DNA of 64,000 nucleotides from Pomphorhynchus laevis (Eukaryota; Acanthocephala; Palaeacanthocephala; Echinorhynchida; Pomphorhynchidae), in NCBI GenBank assembly GCA_012934845.2, contig WNNJ02002193.1, positions 1 to 64,000 of the forward strand, in the 5' to 3' direction. Position 1 is the first letter of the stretch; each line of letters opens with the position of its first letter. The notes under the pieces are model-generated. The model ran no database searches and was not told where the DNA came from. It saw only the letters and a program-made list of their open reading frames with translations. Of this stretch, positions 49,491-59,032 are shown piece by piece. A program made the translations under genes and the position numbers.

Positions 49491-49786
49491 TTATTAATAA
49501 TGGATCAACTATTTAAAAATATAAAATTTAGTATATTTAATACTAAAAATCAATTATTAAAATCAAAATATTAAAATTTAATGATTTTATTCTTTAATCA
49601 TAGATCAATTACTTTCAATGATCATGGCAATGCAATATGTATACGGGTCAATTGTACATGTATTAAGTAAATTGCAATTTTGTATATTTCATTGTTATTT
49701 AGTTATGGGTTAAATATAAAGCAAAAAAAACTTTAATTTTCAGATACAAAATAAGAACGGAATTGTTCGAAAATCTAATTGAAATT

Positions 49787-50086
49787 CTAGCTGGGATTAT
49801 TTGATGTCGAGTTATTTCTACTTTTGTTGCTAAGATAATGATATTCTGTGATTTCTTTAGTTATACTTTTCGCAAGGACTCCGTAATGAACAGCAAGTGC
49901 AAATGTTATAATAAATGCAGTAAACATCAGTATTGCGAATATTATGCTTATTCTTTTATCACTTTGTTCTGCGTGTTTAAGCACCTCTCTTGTATGCGCT
50001 CGCAAACTCGGTCTGTTTTGAATATTGTTATCTTGCTCTGATATAGTCCTTGAGCGCTCTACCATTAAAAATTCTGTAAAGTTCAA
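49787..50086 (-). CDS. Hypothetical single-pass membrane protein
   Basis: 99 codons starting MNFTEF; polar N-terminal half, one clear membrane segment IIFAILMFTAFIITFALAV (about residues 52-70), and a short Ser/Asn-rich C-terminus. No family recognised and no transposon motif. Its composition (a hydrophobic helix flanked by charged residues) looks more protein-like than most frames here, but chance is not excluded. It could be a terminal exon. Confidence 0.3.
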   Translation of the reverse strand: MNFTEFLMVERSRTISEQDNNIQNRPSLRAHTREVLKHAEQSDKRISIIFAILMFTAFIITFALAVHYGVLAKSITKEITEYHYLSNKSRNNSTSNNPS

Positions 50087-50474
50087 TTATAAAATATAAG
50101 ATTATTATTTGCGATTTGGTAAACGATATGTAAAATTAAATATTTCGTAGCTCTGCAAATTTTTGTTGTAGCTATGGTAACGTGTAATTATCTAGCACTC
50201 AACTTTCTTCTCTATTCTACACAAATTAACAATTTCTATTAAAATTAGTTTTTTAGGTTTAAAAGACAATTAAGCATATTCTTAAAAATACTACAGAGTT
50301 ATCGAATAATATTACAAAATACATCATCAACATCCCATAATCAAAGTCTTATAAATTATTATCAATTTAGTTTTTGATCAAAAAATATGGTTTACAAAAA
50401 TAAATTATTAATACAATTTTATTTGAAAAAATAATATTTCAGTATTAATTCAAAAAATTTCAGTATTAATTCAG

Positions 50475-52565
50475 ATATTAAAGATGCATTACAAAAATTA
50501 ATTAATCTTATATTCGGCAAAAGATATACATATATATATGTTAAAATATTCACATTATAAGATTTATATGCAGTACAGATTTATATGTAGCCTCATTTTA
50601 GTGATGGATTGATAGACATTTCATGTTTTGTAGTTTAAATAGTTTTTCCATGTTTCAGTTTTATAGTTTAAATAGTTTATCTTCGCCATACAGAATTAAC
50701 TTTTAGCGTTGCCTGAATATATGCAACGAATAAGCCTTTTACAAGCAAAATTGCAAGCTTATACTGGAATCACGTATCGGAAAAACTTGACAACTTTTAT
50801 AATCTTATAATTTAGTAATTTACATATTATTTTTACTAAAAAACGTATGGTGGAATGTGAACCGACGAAAATGCCTGAAATATATCGAAATAAAAACGTT
50901 TTAAAGCATGATGTATAATCTGGTAATAGAAAGATAACGTCATCATTTTCAGATAGGTCACGAGGCTGTGAAAATGTATATAATATAATAATAAATATAT
51001 AATAATTTAAAAATTTACAAGAAACATATTTTTTCATGAGCATTCATGCATACCATATAATATAAAATATAATTCATTAAATAATGAAATTTTAAGAATT
51101 GCAACAATATGTAATGATATTGGCTTTCTTCAAAATCATTTAAATAATTTAATAGATACATATTTTGAACTAGGTTACTATAAAAATATCATTAAAATAG
51201 AATATTAAAGTAAGGGCATCTATATGTGTTCCAATAGTAGGTAATAGTAGTACTATATTTGGTCAAATATACAATAGAAGGTAAAAATAATCCAAAATAT
51301 GTAATGATATTGGCTTTCTTCAAAATCATTTAAATAATTTAATAGATACATATTTTAAACTAGATTACTATAAAAATAACATCAAACAGAAAATAATAAA
51401 ATATATAAATCAACACAATAATATAAAGAATAAATTTAAACTCTTTAGTGGCAAACTGTTATGGATGGATTATAAATAATATACTTTGTATTAAATAAGA
51501 TACTAGATAGATATTTCAGAGGAAATACATCATTATCATGAATTTAAATTTACAAGAAACATATTTTTGCATGAGCATTCATGCATACCATATAATATAA
51601 AATATAATGCATAATATAATGAAATTTTAAGAATTGCAACAATTTGTAACGATATTGGTTTTTTTCAAAATCACTTATAAAATTTAATAGATGCATATTT
51701 TAAACTGGGGTACTATAAAAATAACATGAAACAGAAAATAATAAAATATATAAATCAACACAATAATATAAAAAATAAATTTAAAATCATTAGCGGAAAA
51801 TTTTAATGGATAGATAATAAATAATATACTTTGCATTAGAATAAGATACTAGATAGTTATTTTAGAGAAAATACATCATTGCCATGTATTTGGCCCCGCT
51901 GCTATGTTGGGTAGAAGAACAGGGGCTGAAACCTGATAATAAGATAATAGATAATCAAATTTCATCAGAGGAAATAGAATTTTATATTAATTATTTATAA
52001 TTATTTATTATCTAATTATTAAATTTGTAACGATATTGGTTTTCTTCAAAATCATTTAAATACTTTAATAGATGCATATTTTAATCTAGGTTACTATGAA
52101 AATACCATCAAGCAGAAAATAGTAAAATATATAAATCAGCACAATAATATTAAAAATAAATTTAAAATCATTAGTGAAAACTTTTTTGGATAAATAATAT
52201 ACTTTGTATTAGAATAAAATACTATATAATTAAATTTCATCAGAGGGAATACGTCATTAGCACGTATTTGGCCCCGCTGCTATGTTGGGTCGAGAAACAG
52301 GGCCCGAAACCTGATAGCATTGCAGTTCTTCCTGATGACCTCTAATCCTTATTCTGATACAATGTATGTTCTTTATTAGTCAATTCATAACAATTGACTT
52401 TTTAAAATTTCAATTTTTTATTTTAACTTGATTTAAGTAATATTAAATCGTATAACAATTATTTATTATTTATAATTATTTAATTATTAAATTTTGATTT
52501 AGCATTATTATTTTTATAACTATATTAAATACATAGACTCAGTTAGCTGATTTGATTCAGTCGTT
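50475..52565 (+). repeat. Array of PLE 3'-end fragments, plus orientation
   Basis: At least four successive copies of the PLE C-terminus/3' UTR: RT piece DIKDALQKLINLIFGKRY at 50475-50560; C-terminal pieces (HEHSCIPYNIKYN; ICNDIGFLQNHLNNL) at 51030-51215, 51295-51535, 51540-51960 and 52020-52565. The last two include the structured block (near 51893 and 52268). The last ends with the PLE terminus TAGACTCAGTTAGCTGATTT. All are broken. Confidence 0.75.
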
Positions 52566-53150
52566 TTATATCACTGTTGATAAATAGGAGATGTTGTCCC
52601 TCGTGTTGAATTTCTCAATACCAACAAAAGCATTAGATCCCTTTGAAATTGATAATCCCATTGCGAATATGCTATAACAAATCTGTAAGGATGTTCTGAA
52701 GAAGATGGAGTGCAAAATATCAATCTGACAGGTAAAGAGTTATTTGATTAAAACGTAAAATGTGATTATAAAAATCAAAACAACATCCAATTCAGAAATA
52801 GGCTAAAATAAGCACTTAGTCGCTTAAGAGAAGACAATTCATCATTATAAAGCAAAAGCACACAGGAAACCAAGTAGTTGTGTGATCTTGCGACGAGTAT
52901 TGTTCGAAGTTGTACGTCAACAAATTCTTATTCATATTATGGGAATGATTATGATCGTTTAAAGAACACATAGTACAATATAAGTTATTTCCTGAATGAT
53001 CAAGTTAGTCAAATGCGTTTCAAAGCGCAAGAGATTGCACCCCGTATTGACACAAAATTTGGGACCTTCTATATGGTTCCAAAAGCTCACATGGCACAAA
53101 AGCCTATATTAACCAACCGATAGTGACATGTATATCAACGCTGACAGAAA
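52566..53150. other. Unassigned region
   Basis: No convincing coding or repeat signal. Moderately less A+T-rich than its flanks, so perhaps a decayed element. Confidence 0.3.
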
Positions 53151-53199
53151 GTCTGACAAGATATATTCAGAACAATTTACACAACTTACCAAACAGGTG

Positions 53200-53690
53200 T
53201 ACTGGTTAGTGTTGCCGCGTACTCAATCATATCGATGATAAAGTTGTCGTCTAGAAGTGGCATGGTGTCTGAAAGTCGAGAATTAAAGTCTAGTTTCCCA
53301 AGCAACACAATTGTCTATAAATGCCGTATTTCGTAAGAAATCCTGGACCGTTGTTTACTCAGCACATCTGTGCACTACTATTATACATGTCGTATCAATT
53401 AAGGATCTAACGAGTGCAGCGACAATTCAGGAACAACCCCATGCCTTATGTTTAAGGATGGTCTGCACAGCAATTCGATCTGGTAAAGAGCGTTAGCTTT
53501 AGACAATTAAGCAGTGTCGGAATCATTTTTATTCACAATGTCACACAGGCAACCGTAACCATTAGTGATTATTTAATTCTACTGATGAGTGTTGCCGGGT
53601 ACTCATTGATCGTCTAAAAGTCACATTGTGACTGAAAGTCGTGAATCAAAGTACAGTACACAAGCAACACCATTTTGTATATATATACTA
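53200..53690. repeat. LTR-like repeat, two copies in tandem
   Basis: 53213-53330 and 53580-53680 share TTGCCG(C/G)GTACTCA and CTGAAAGTCG(T/A)GAAT. A third, longer relative lies at 54255-54530. The sequence between copies (53495-53577; AATTAAGCAGTGTCGGAATC, CACAGGCAACCG) also precedes the third copy at 54265-54345, so the repeated unit is about 365 bp. Probably LTRs of an unidentified element. Confidence 0.55.
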
Positions 53691-53844
53691 ATAAATTATT
53701 TAATATATATACATTTATATAAATATATATTCATTAGTTTAATATTTTATTATAAAAGTTTCAATTAAATTTTATTAATTTTTCCGATAATGTCAACATT
53801 GCGTGAGAAATACAAGGGCAATTTACATATTTTGAATGAAAACT

Positions 53845-54250
53845 AATGAATCAAATCAGCTAACTGAGTCTACGTATTTAATATAATTATAAAATAAACA
53901 AAACATAATATAATTTAAAATACCAAAACATAATTTTCATCAAAATTTAATAATTAAATAATAAAATTGATAATTGTTTTTAGATTTTCTATAATTTAAA
54001 TCAAGTTAATAAAAAATTGAAATTTAAAATAAACGTCATTTTTATGAATTGACTAATAAATAACAGACGTTGTATCAGAATAAGGATTAGAGGTCATCAG
54101 GAGAAACCGCAATCTATCAGGTTTCGGCCCATATCTCCTCTACACAACATAGCAGCAGGCCAAATACTTGTAAAGGGCGTATTTCCTCTGATGAAATTTG
54201 ATTATATAGTATCTTATTCTAAATACAAAGTATATTATTTATTATTGATC
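53845..54250 (-). repeat. PLE 3'-UTR fragment with structured block
   Basis: Minus-orientation PLE terminus (AATCAAATCAGCTAACTGAG at 53852) through the block near 54085-54165, ending before the coding region. Confidence 0.75.
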
Positions 54251-54254
54251 GATA

Positions 54255-54530
54255 AAAAAGCGTAAGCCTCAGAGAATTAAGCAGTGTCGGAATCACCTTT
54301 ATTCACAATGTTACACAGGCAACCGAAACGACCAGTAGGCACTTCATTCTACTGATGAGTAATACTAGATACGTTATCATTTCGATGCGGAAGTGGTCGT
54401 CTAAAAGACACATAATGGCTGAAAGTCGTGAATCAAAGTCCATTCTAGCAACAACATTTTCTATAAATACAGCATTTCGTAAGAAATCTTGGATCGTTAT
54501 TTACTCAGCACATCCATGCACCAAAATTAT
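54255..54530 (+). repeat. Third copy of the LTR-like repeat
   Basis: Matches 53495-53690 and 53300-53400, including CAGTGTCGGAATCA, CTGAAAGTCGTGAATCAAAG and TTTCGTAAGAAAT. It is followed at about 54590-54735 by a short plus-oriented PLE tail. Confidence 0.6.
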
Positions 54531-54890
54531 ATATAACTGGTTGGAAAAGAATATAAAATTTTATATCTTTTCTATATATATTATAGAAAATTGTAATTTC
54601 ATAAATCAACTTTATGGATGGATAATAAACAATATGCTTTGTATTAGAATAAGATACGCTAGATAATCAAATTTCAACATAGGAAATACGTCATTAGCAT
54701 GCATTTGTCCGAGCTGCTATGTTGGGTTGTGGAATCAGAAAGTTCTGCAGATATTTTCTGAAGAATATTTATGAAAAATTCTTTAGAAATTTTCTAAATT
54801 ACATTGTAAAATTGCATCATAATTTTCTGAAGATGCAAGGTTAGCGAAATATCAAATAAAATTTTTCCCTTTTGTATCCAGTTTCAAAAC

Positions 54891-55860
54891 TTTTTTATTT
54901 TTAAATTAATTAAAATTTTTTGTTTTGTATTTAAATTTTCTTTGTGTTAATATGTGCTATCTTATATAATCGAGATTCCTAAAAATAAACTGTCTATTTT
55001 AAAACCAAAATAGACAAATTGCGATATACAGTCTACATTCACAAAAACTCGGCTAAAACTCGGCTAATTATAACTCGGCTAAGTTATATTATGGCTGAAT
55101 CTCAATGTAGAGTTTTGATATGTAAACATTTGATTTGTTAATGCAATTTTCATAAATTTATTTGAAGCAGAAAATAATTTCACTTTCGGAGATAATAAGA
55201 TTTATACAATTAAAGAATTAAAATTTAGTAAAAAAATTAAAAATCGATATCTCAGCTGCGTTTTGTCATATGCCTTTAAAATTTAGACATTTTTAGGAAA
55301 GTATTATTATTCACATCTAATCAACATGTCAACATAACTTGTTCTTCTCGTTAGAGGATATTCAATTTTAATTTTTAACAAAAAAGTAATTTTATTGTCT
55401 GATTTTATCGAAATAATTATACGAGTTGTCCCACTTTCCTTTATCCCAGACAATTCTGCATTAGATTTTAGGTTGGAAACGTTATGCATTCTAGATATCG
55501 ATTCGATCTATTCTAATGTATTAAGCACAAAAGAATTCACACGTTTTGGTGTCGTGATTATGGAAGAATTTATGTTTTAGCGACCAAAGTGCCTTCGTGT
55601 AAACTCGACCATATGTATATTAAGTAAAACTAAGTCATTTTAGACAGTTGATACACACTTAAAATGCTTCAAGTCAACAAGTTTTTATGTTCCAATTTGA
55701 TGAACTTCTACGATCAAAGTTTGTGAAGCTGAATGCTTTAATTTAGTAAATCTTTACGATCCCATTTGATAAATTTTGTTTCAACTTAATGAACTATTTT
55801 ATATCTAATGCCTTAATTTTGTGAAACTCTATGCTCAGATTTGGTAAATTTTAATGTTTC
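54891..55860. other. A+T-rich spacer, no gene recognised
   Basis: A 61-codon frame at 55395-55580 (plus) has no recognisable motif. No repeat was identified apart from a short local (A)CTCGGCTAA triplication near 55050-55080. Confidence 0.35.
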
Positions 55861-55875
55861 CATTTAAGCTCACAT

Positions 55876-56300
55876 TTGGAGCATACAGAAGTCTGCAGGG
55901 TTGACGGCAGAAGACCTGACGGTGGAACACTGATTCCCTGGTCGTCAGGTAGACTGCTACTGTGGGACTTCACTTGTGCAGACTCCACAACACCCAGCAA
56001 CCTTAGCAGTTCGGTATATAGCACGGCTAGCGTGGCAAAGAACGCCGAAACTGAGAAAGTTCACAAATATGCTAACATTTACATTCGCCAATATATGTTT
56101 ATACCAGTGCAGTTAAAAGCACAGGAGCGATTGGGTCAGTGTATTTCATGATCTTCATGAACTCGTCACACGTTTAATTTGCGCGACTTCCGAACTTCGA
56201 GCCCGTGCTTTCCTGTTCCAACGGATCAGCATGAGCGGAGGAAGGTCGTCAATGCTGCTTCCGTGATGGGTAGTAGCGTGATATTTTCGTGTCTCCGTCG
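55876..56300 (+). pseudogene. RT-linked nuclease-like C-terminal domain relic (third subfamily)
   Basis: RRPDGGTLIPWSSGRLLLWDF, then TCADSTTPSNL, KNAETEKVHKYANIY and MFIPVQ, ending near 56150. The end of the domain appears in shifted frames at 56185-56290 (RARAFLFQRISMS, NAASVMGS). The RPDG-x5-W...WD-x-TC pattern followed by K-x-x-K-Y is the nuclease-like tail of RT proteins seen widely in invertebrate genomes. It differs from the 27-kb and 39.5-kb versions. The RT itself is not found upstream. Broken by stops and frameshifts. Confidence 0.65.
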
Positions 56301-56554
56301 GCCCGGCATGGAGTTAACAAAAAATATTAAGTATAAAAATTATTTTAGAAATATTTTCATAATACAAAAATAAATTAAATTACAGAAAAAATTAACAAAA
56401 TTTTCAATTTATGTCCTAATTTAATAAACATTTATGTTCTAATGCAAAATACAGCTAGCGTCTATTTAAAAAAGTTTCACGCTTGAATTTAAGGAACAAG
56501 ATTCTTAGCATTAAAAAGTATTTCTTTTGCTATAATCTAATGGAAAATAAGAAT

Positions 56555-56764
56555 TTAACGTGAATATTTCTTCTCATTGTAAGCATTCATACATTCACGG
56601 AATTTCCTTACTAGATGTTGACATTCGTTCCAACCTCCTGTTTCAAATTTACAATAATTCATTGCAAAATGAATCGTCTCGCATCCCGATACTCGAAGTG
56701 TGTGCTCCGCTACACTTTCATTCTGTTCGTCGCATTCAGTTTCCTCGACATGTTCATCCATCAA
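56555..56764 (-). CDS. COA4: COA4/CHCHD8-like twin-CX9C protein
   Basis: 69 codons on the minus strand, uninterrupted. An acidic N-terminus (EHVEETECDEQNESVAEH) leads to SGC at residues 26-28 and a coiled-coil-helix-coiled-coil-helix fold. C28 and C38 form the first CX9C (CETIHFAMNYC), and C48 and C58 the second (CQHLVRKFREC), followed by MNAYNEKK. The SGC-x3-HF ... W-x2-CQ-x2-V-x2-F-x2-CM pattern is that of COA4 (CHCHD8), an assembly factor for cytochrome c oxidase imported into the mitochondrial intermembrane space by the MIA40 relay. It is somewhat shorter than the human protein, mainly at the termini. Start: ATG at 56764 (a second Met follows). It has no introns in the coding part and is the only clear host protein gene in the window. 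CMC4-like or another twin-CX9C protein is the alternative. Confidence 0.8.
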   Translation of the reverse strand: MMDEHVEETECDEQNESVAEHTLRVSGCETIHFAMNYCKFETGGWNECQHLVRKFRECMNAYNEKKYSR

Positions 56765-57096
56765 AGCTTTAAAACTATGAGCAGAGCACTGTTTTTACAG
56801 ACTTATGAGCTTCTGTAAAATTAACTTCTAAATAAAAGGCATACTAATGATGACACAGTTGAGCTTGGAAACAATTAATTACCGATAAACATTGTATGAA
56901 TAAAAGCATTGTCTTCAAATGCATATCTTACAATCATTTCATGAACTGTATTCAACTTTCAAAAAATATGCGAATTGAAAAATAAAATTTAGCAGAACGA
57001 TTTTAAAATAAACTACTCAAAAATGTTACTAATTGCTTTATATATCAAGCGAAAAATTGTGACATGTAGTCCCAATATATGAAAATACATGCCTAG

Positions 57097-57474
57097 AAGT
57101 CATATTTTTCATATTTAGAAAATTTAGCATATTCTAATATAATTTATCATTTAAAAAATAGCAGATTAGCAACAAAGCTTCGAATCTTCAAAAGTTTCAA
57201 TGACGGAACATCATCAATAAATGATTCCTTAGAGGGCGTGTCAAAGCCGGTATTTTTGCATACAGCCCCAACTCGTGAGCTTAAAATGCAACTCGACAGA
57301 ATTCACCTTGACAGAGACGATCAAACATTAAGTAGAGTGAATCGTACAGCAACGAGGCCTTTTAGAATATCCAATATTTCGACGGCACTACGGCACGTCA
57401 TCTTCAGAGTTGTATGTTATTTATCTCAAACTTTTTTAAGAATATGTTTTACATATTCTAATTTTACAATTTAG
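57097..57474 (+). other. Possible host exon, unrecognised
   Basis: A frame open for 126 codons. The part from about 57190 to 57410 (FNDGTSSINDSL; KPVFLHTAPTRELKMQLDRI; DDQTLSRVNRTATRPFRIS) has a charged, protein-like composition. CAAAAG at 57194 could be a 3' splice site and AGAGTTGTATG near 57408 a 5' splice site. It is divergently oriented to the COA4-like gene, about 400 bp from its start. No family recognised. Confidence 0.3.
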
Positions 57475-58216
57475 CCTTGATTATAATATGTTTTACATAT
57501 TCTAACTTAGCAATAACATACAACATACATTAATTATTGCCTGACTAATACATTTCAATATACATTACGATAAGTACGGTGTACATACTGAAAAAGAATT
57601 AATGCAATACTAGAAGCTTAATGCGAAAGATTACACTACGTTTTTATAAATTCACTTAGATAGTAAATATAATATTATCAGTATAATAGTATAATATACC
57701 TTGTATTTTCGGCTCGATAAACTCGAATCTCGATATAATAATGTCTCATCATTATCATCTTTTGTTACAATTGATATAAGCTTTCAAATGCGTTTACAAG
57801 ATTTGCCTATATCTATAGGCAAATCTCTATTTGGAAAGGCAAATCCGAAAGCCAATATTATAATGATGCTTGATGATCTATATTCTGTTGTTACTGTATC
57901 TTGGGAAATTGTTTTAGTAATTTATATCTAAGGCTCGTAAATAATATCTTACAAGCAGAAACAGAGCATTAAGCCAATACCATCTTAGCATAAAAAGCAT
58001 TTCATACATTCATTATGACAGTGATGAGAGCAGCTGGCATATTTATTTTTTCGAAGAGACAACTTAGCCTTGATCAGCAGAAATATATCACAAAAAGATA
58101 TTTAATAAATTAAATATTAATAAATTAATATTTAATAAATCAAATATATTAAATATTTTAAATTGTACTTAGATAATGAAATCTAAGTACAATCTAATCT
58201 CGGAAACATTGTGATA
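57475..58216. other. A+T-rich, one short unrecognised open frame
   Basis: 57701-57931 (plus) is open for 76 codons (LPISIGKSLFGKANPKANII in the middle) but unrecognised. GATTTGCCTATA/TATAGGCAAATC at 57802-57827 is a near-gapless hairpin inside it. 58100-58155 is a TTAATAAAT-type low-complexity run. Confidence 0.35.
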
Positions 58217-58540
58217 TCACCTGGCTAGAGTAATTCCAATTTTCGTGCGGAGCCACGTTATTACACCGGAAAATTCAGACTTGTGTCTTTCGCTGGTCTT
58301 TGTCGCTAACACACGTAGAGTTGCATTTGCTGCTCTGCATGTACCACCCGTCGATGTGAACACTAGTGGGCAGAAGGAACTGGTCAATTTCTCGTATATT
58401 TTCTTCGTACTTGCTTCGCTTTCGTTGCTTATGATATTTAAAGCACGCAGCCGACGATCGCGAAATATTGGATGAACCTCTTTCGTTGAAAATGCACACA
58501 TCAAAAAACGTACGCTCCATCCTACCACCGAACAATCCAC
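58217..58540 (-). pseudogene. RT-linked nuclease-like C-terminal domain relic
   Basis: Two overlapping minus-strand frames join to give one domain. RMERTFFDVCIFNERGSS and KYHKQRKRSKYEENIREI come from the frame of 58535-58275. FCPLVFTSTGGTCRAA, then ATKTSERHKSEFSGVITWLR and KIGITLA come from the frame of 58540-58217. It matches the domain at 39506-39904 (TFLAVTIFN; KKAKYSERI; FVPLVFSTSGGMG), so both belong to one subfamily. The frameshift is near 58385. Confidence 0.7.
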
Positions 58541-58569
58541 TGATTGTTCGGAGGATTGTTGGATTTTTA

Positions 58570-59032
58570 TAACTGATTAATTAAATCAGCTAACTGAGTC
58601 TACGTATTGTTATATAATTATAAAATAAACAAAACATAATAATGCTAAATCAAAATTTAATAATTAAATAATAAAATTAATAATTGTTTTTAGATTTTCT
58701 ATAATTTTAATCAAGTTAAAAAATAAAAATAAAAAATAAAATTTAAAATAAACGTCATTTTTATGAATTGACTAATAAATAACAGGCGTTGTATCAGAAT
58801 AAGAATTAGAGGTCATCAGGAGGAACTGCTATGCTATCAGGTTTCGGCCCCTAACTCCTCTACCCAACATAGCAGCGGGGCCAAATACATGCTAATGATG
58901 TATTTCCTCTGAAATAACTATCTAGTATCTTATTCTAATGCAAAGTATATTATTTATTATTCATCCATAAAAATTTGCCACTTAAGAGTTTAAATTTATT
59001 CTTTATATTATTGTGTTGATTTATATATTTTA
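58570..59032 (-). other. 3' UTR of the permuted PLE
   Basis: From the stop (59033) to the element's 3' end (CTACGTAGACTCAGTTAGCT-type terminus, reverse of 58588-58606). It contains the hairpin and pseudoknot block. The same sequence occurs without the ORF at many places in the window. Confidence 0.75.
58795..58905 (-). ncRNA. Structured block (hairpin + possible pseudoknot) in PLE 3' UTR
   Basis: Read on the minus strand: hairpin AAATACAT-loop-ATGTATTT, then GGCCCC (P1 5'), CTGCTATG (P2 5'), a ~16-base loop, GGGGCC (P1 3'), GAAACCTGATAG, and CATAGCAG (P2 3'). P1 and P2 interleave, so both together form a pseudoknot. Other copies keep the pairing with paired changes in the hairpin (AATACGT/ACGTATT at about 52232 and 23470). 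It stands out as GC-rich. The function is unknown: an RT recognition structure or a self-cleaving RNA are possibilities. Confidence 0.5.

Noticed and set aside
53577-53660. CTACTGATGAGTGTTGCC ... CTGAAAGTCG as a hammerhead ribozyme
   Set aside because: The CTGATGA and GAAA elements are about 60 bases apart without a clear stem II between them, and other copies do not conserve the pair.
56560-56818. Plus-strand frames across 56560-56818 as genes
   Set aside because: They are antisense shadows of the COA4-like gene, whose twin CX9C motif is on the minus strand.
58810-58880. Structured PLE block as a standard HDV-like or type II hammerhead ribozyme
   Set aside because: The pairing order resembles HDV, but no P3 or P4 can be drawn. 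For the hammerhead, the bases next to CTGATGA and GAAA cannot pair. Kept only as an unnamed structure.
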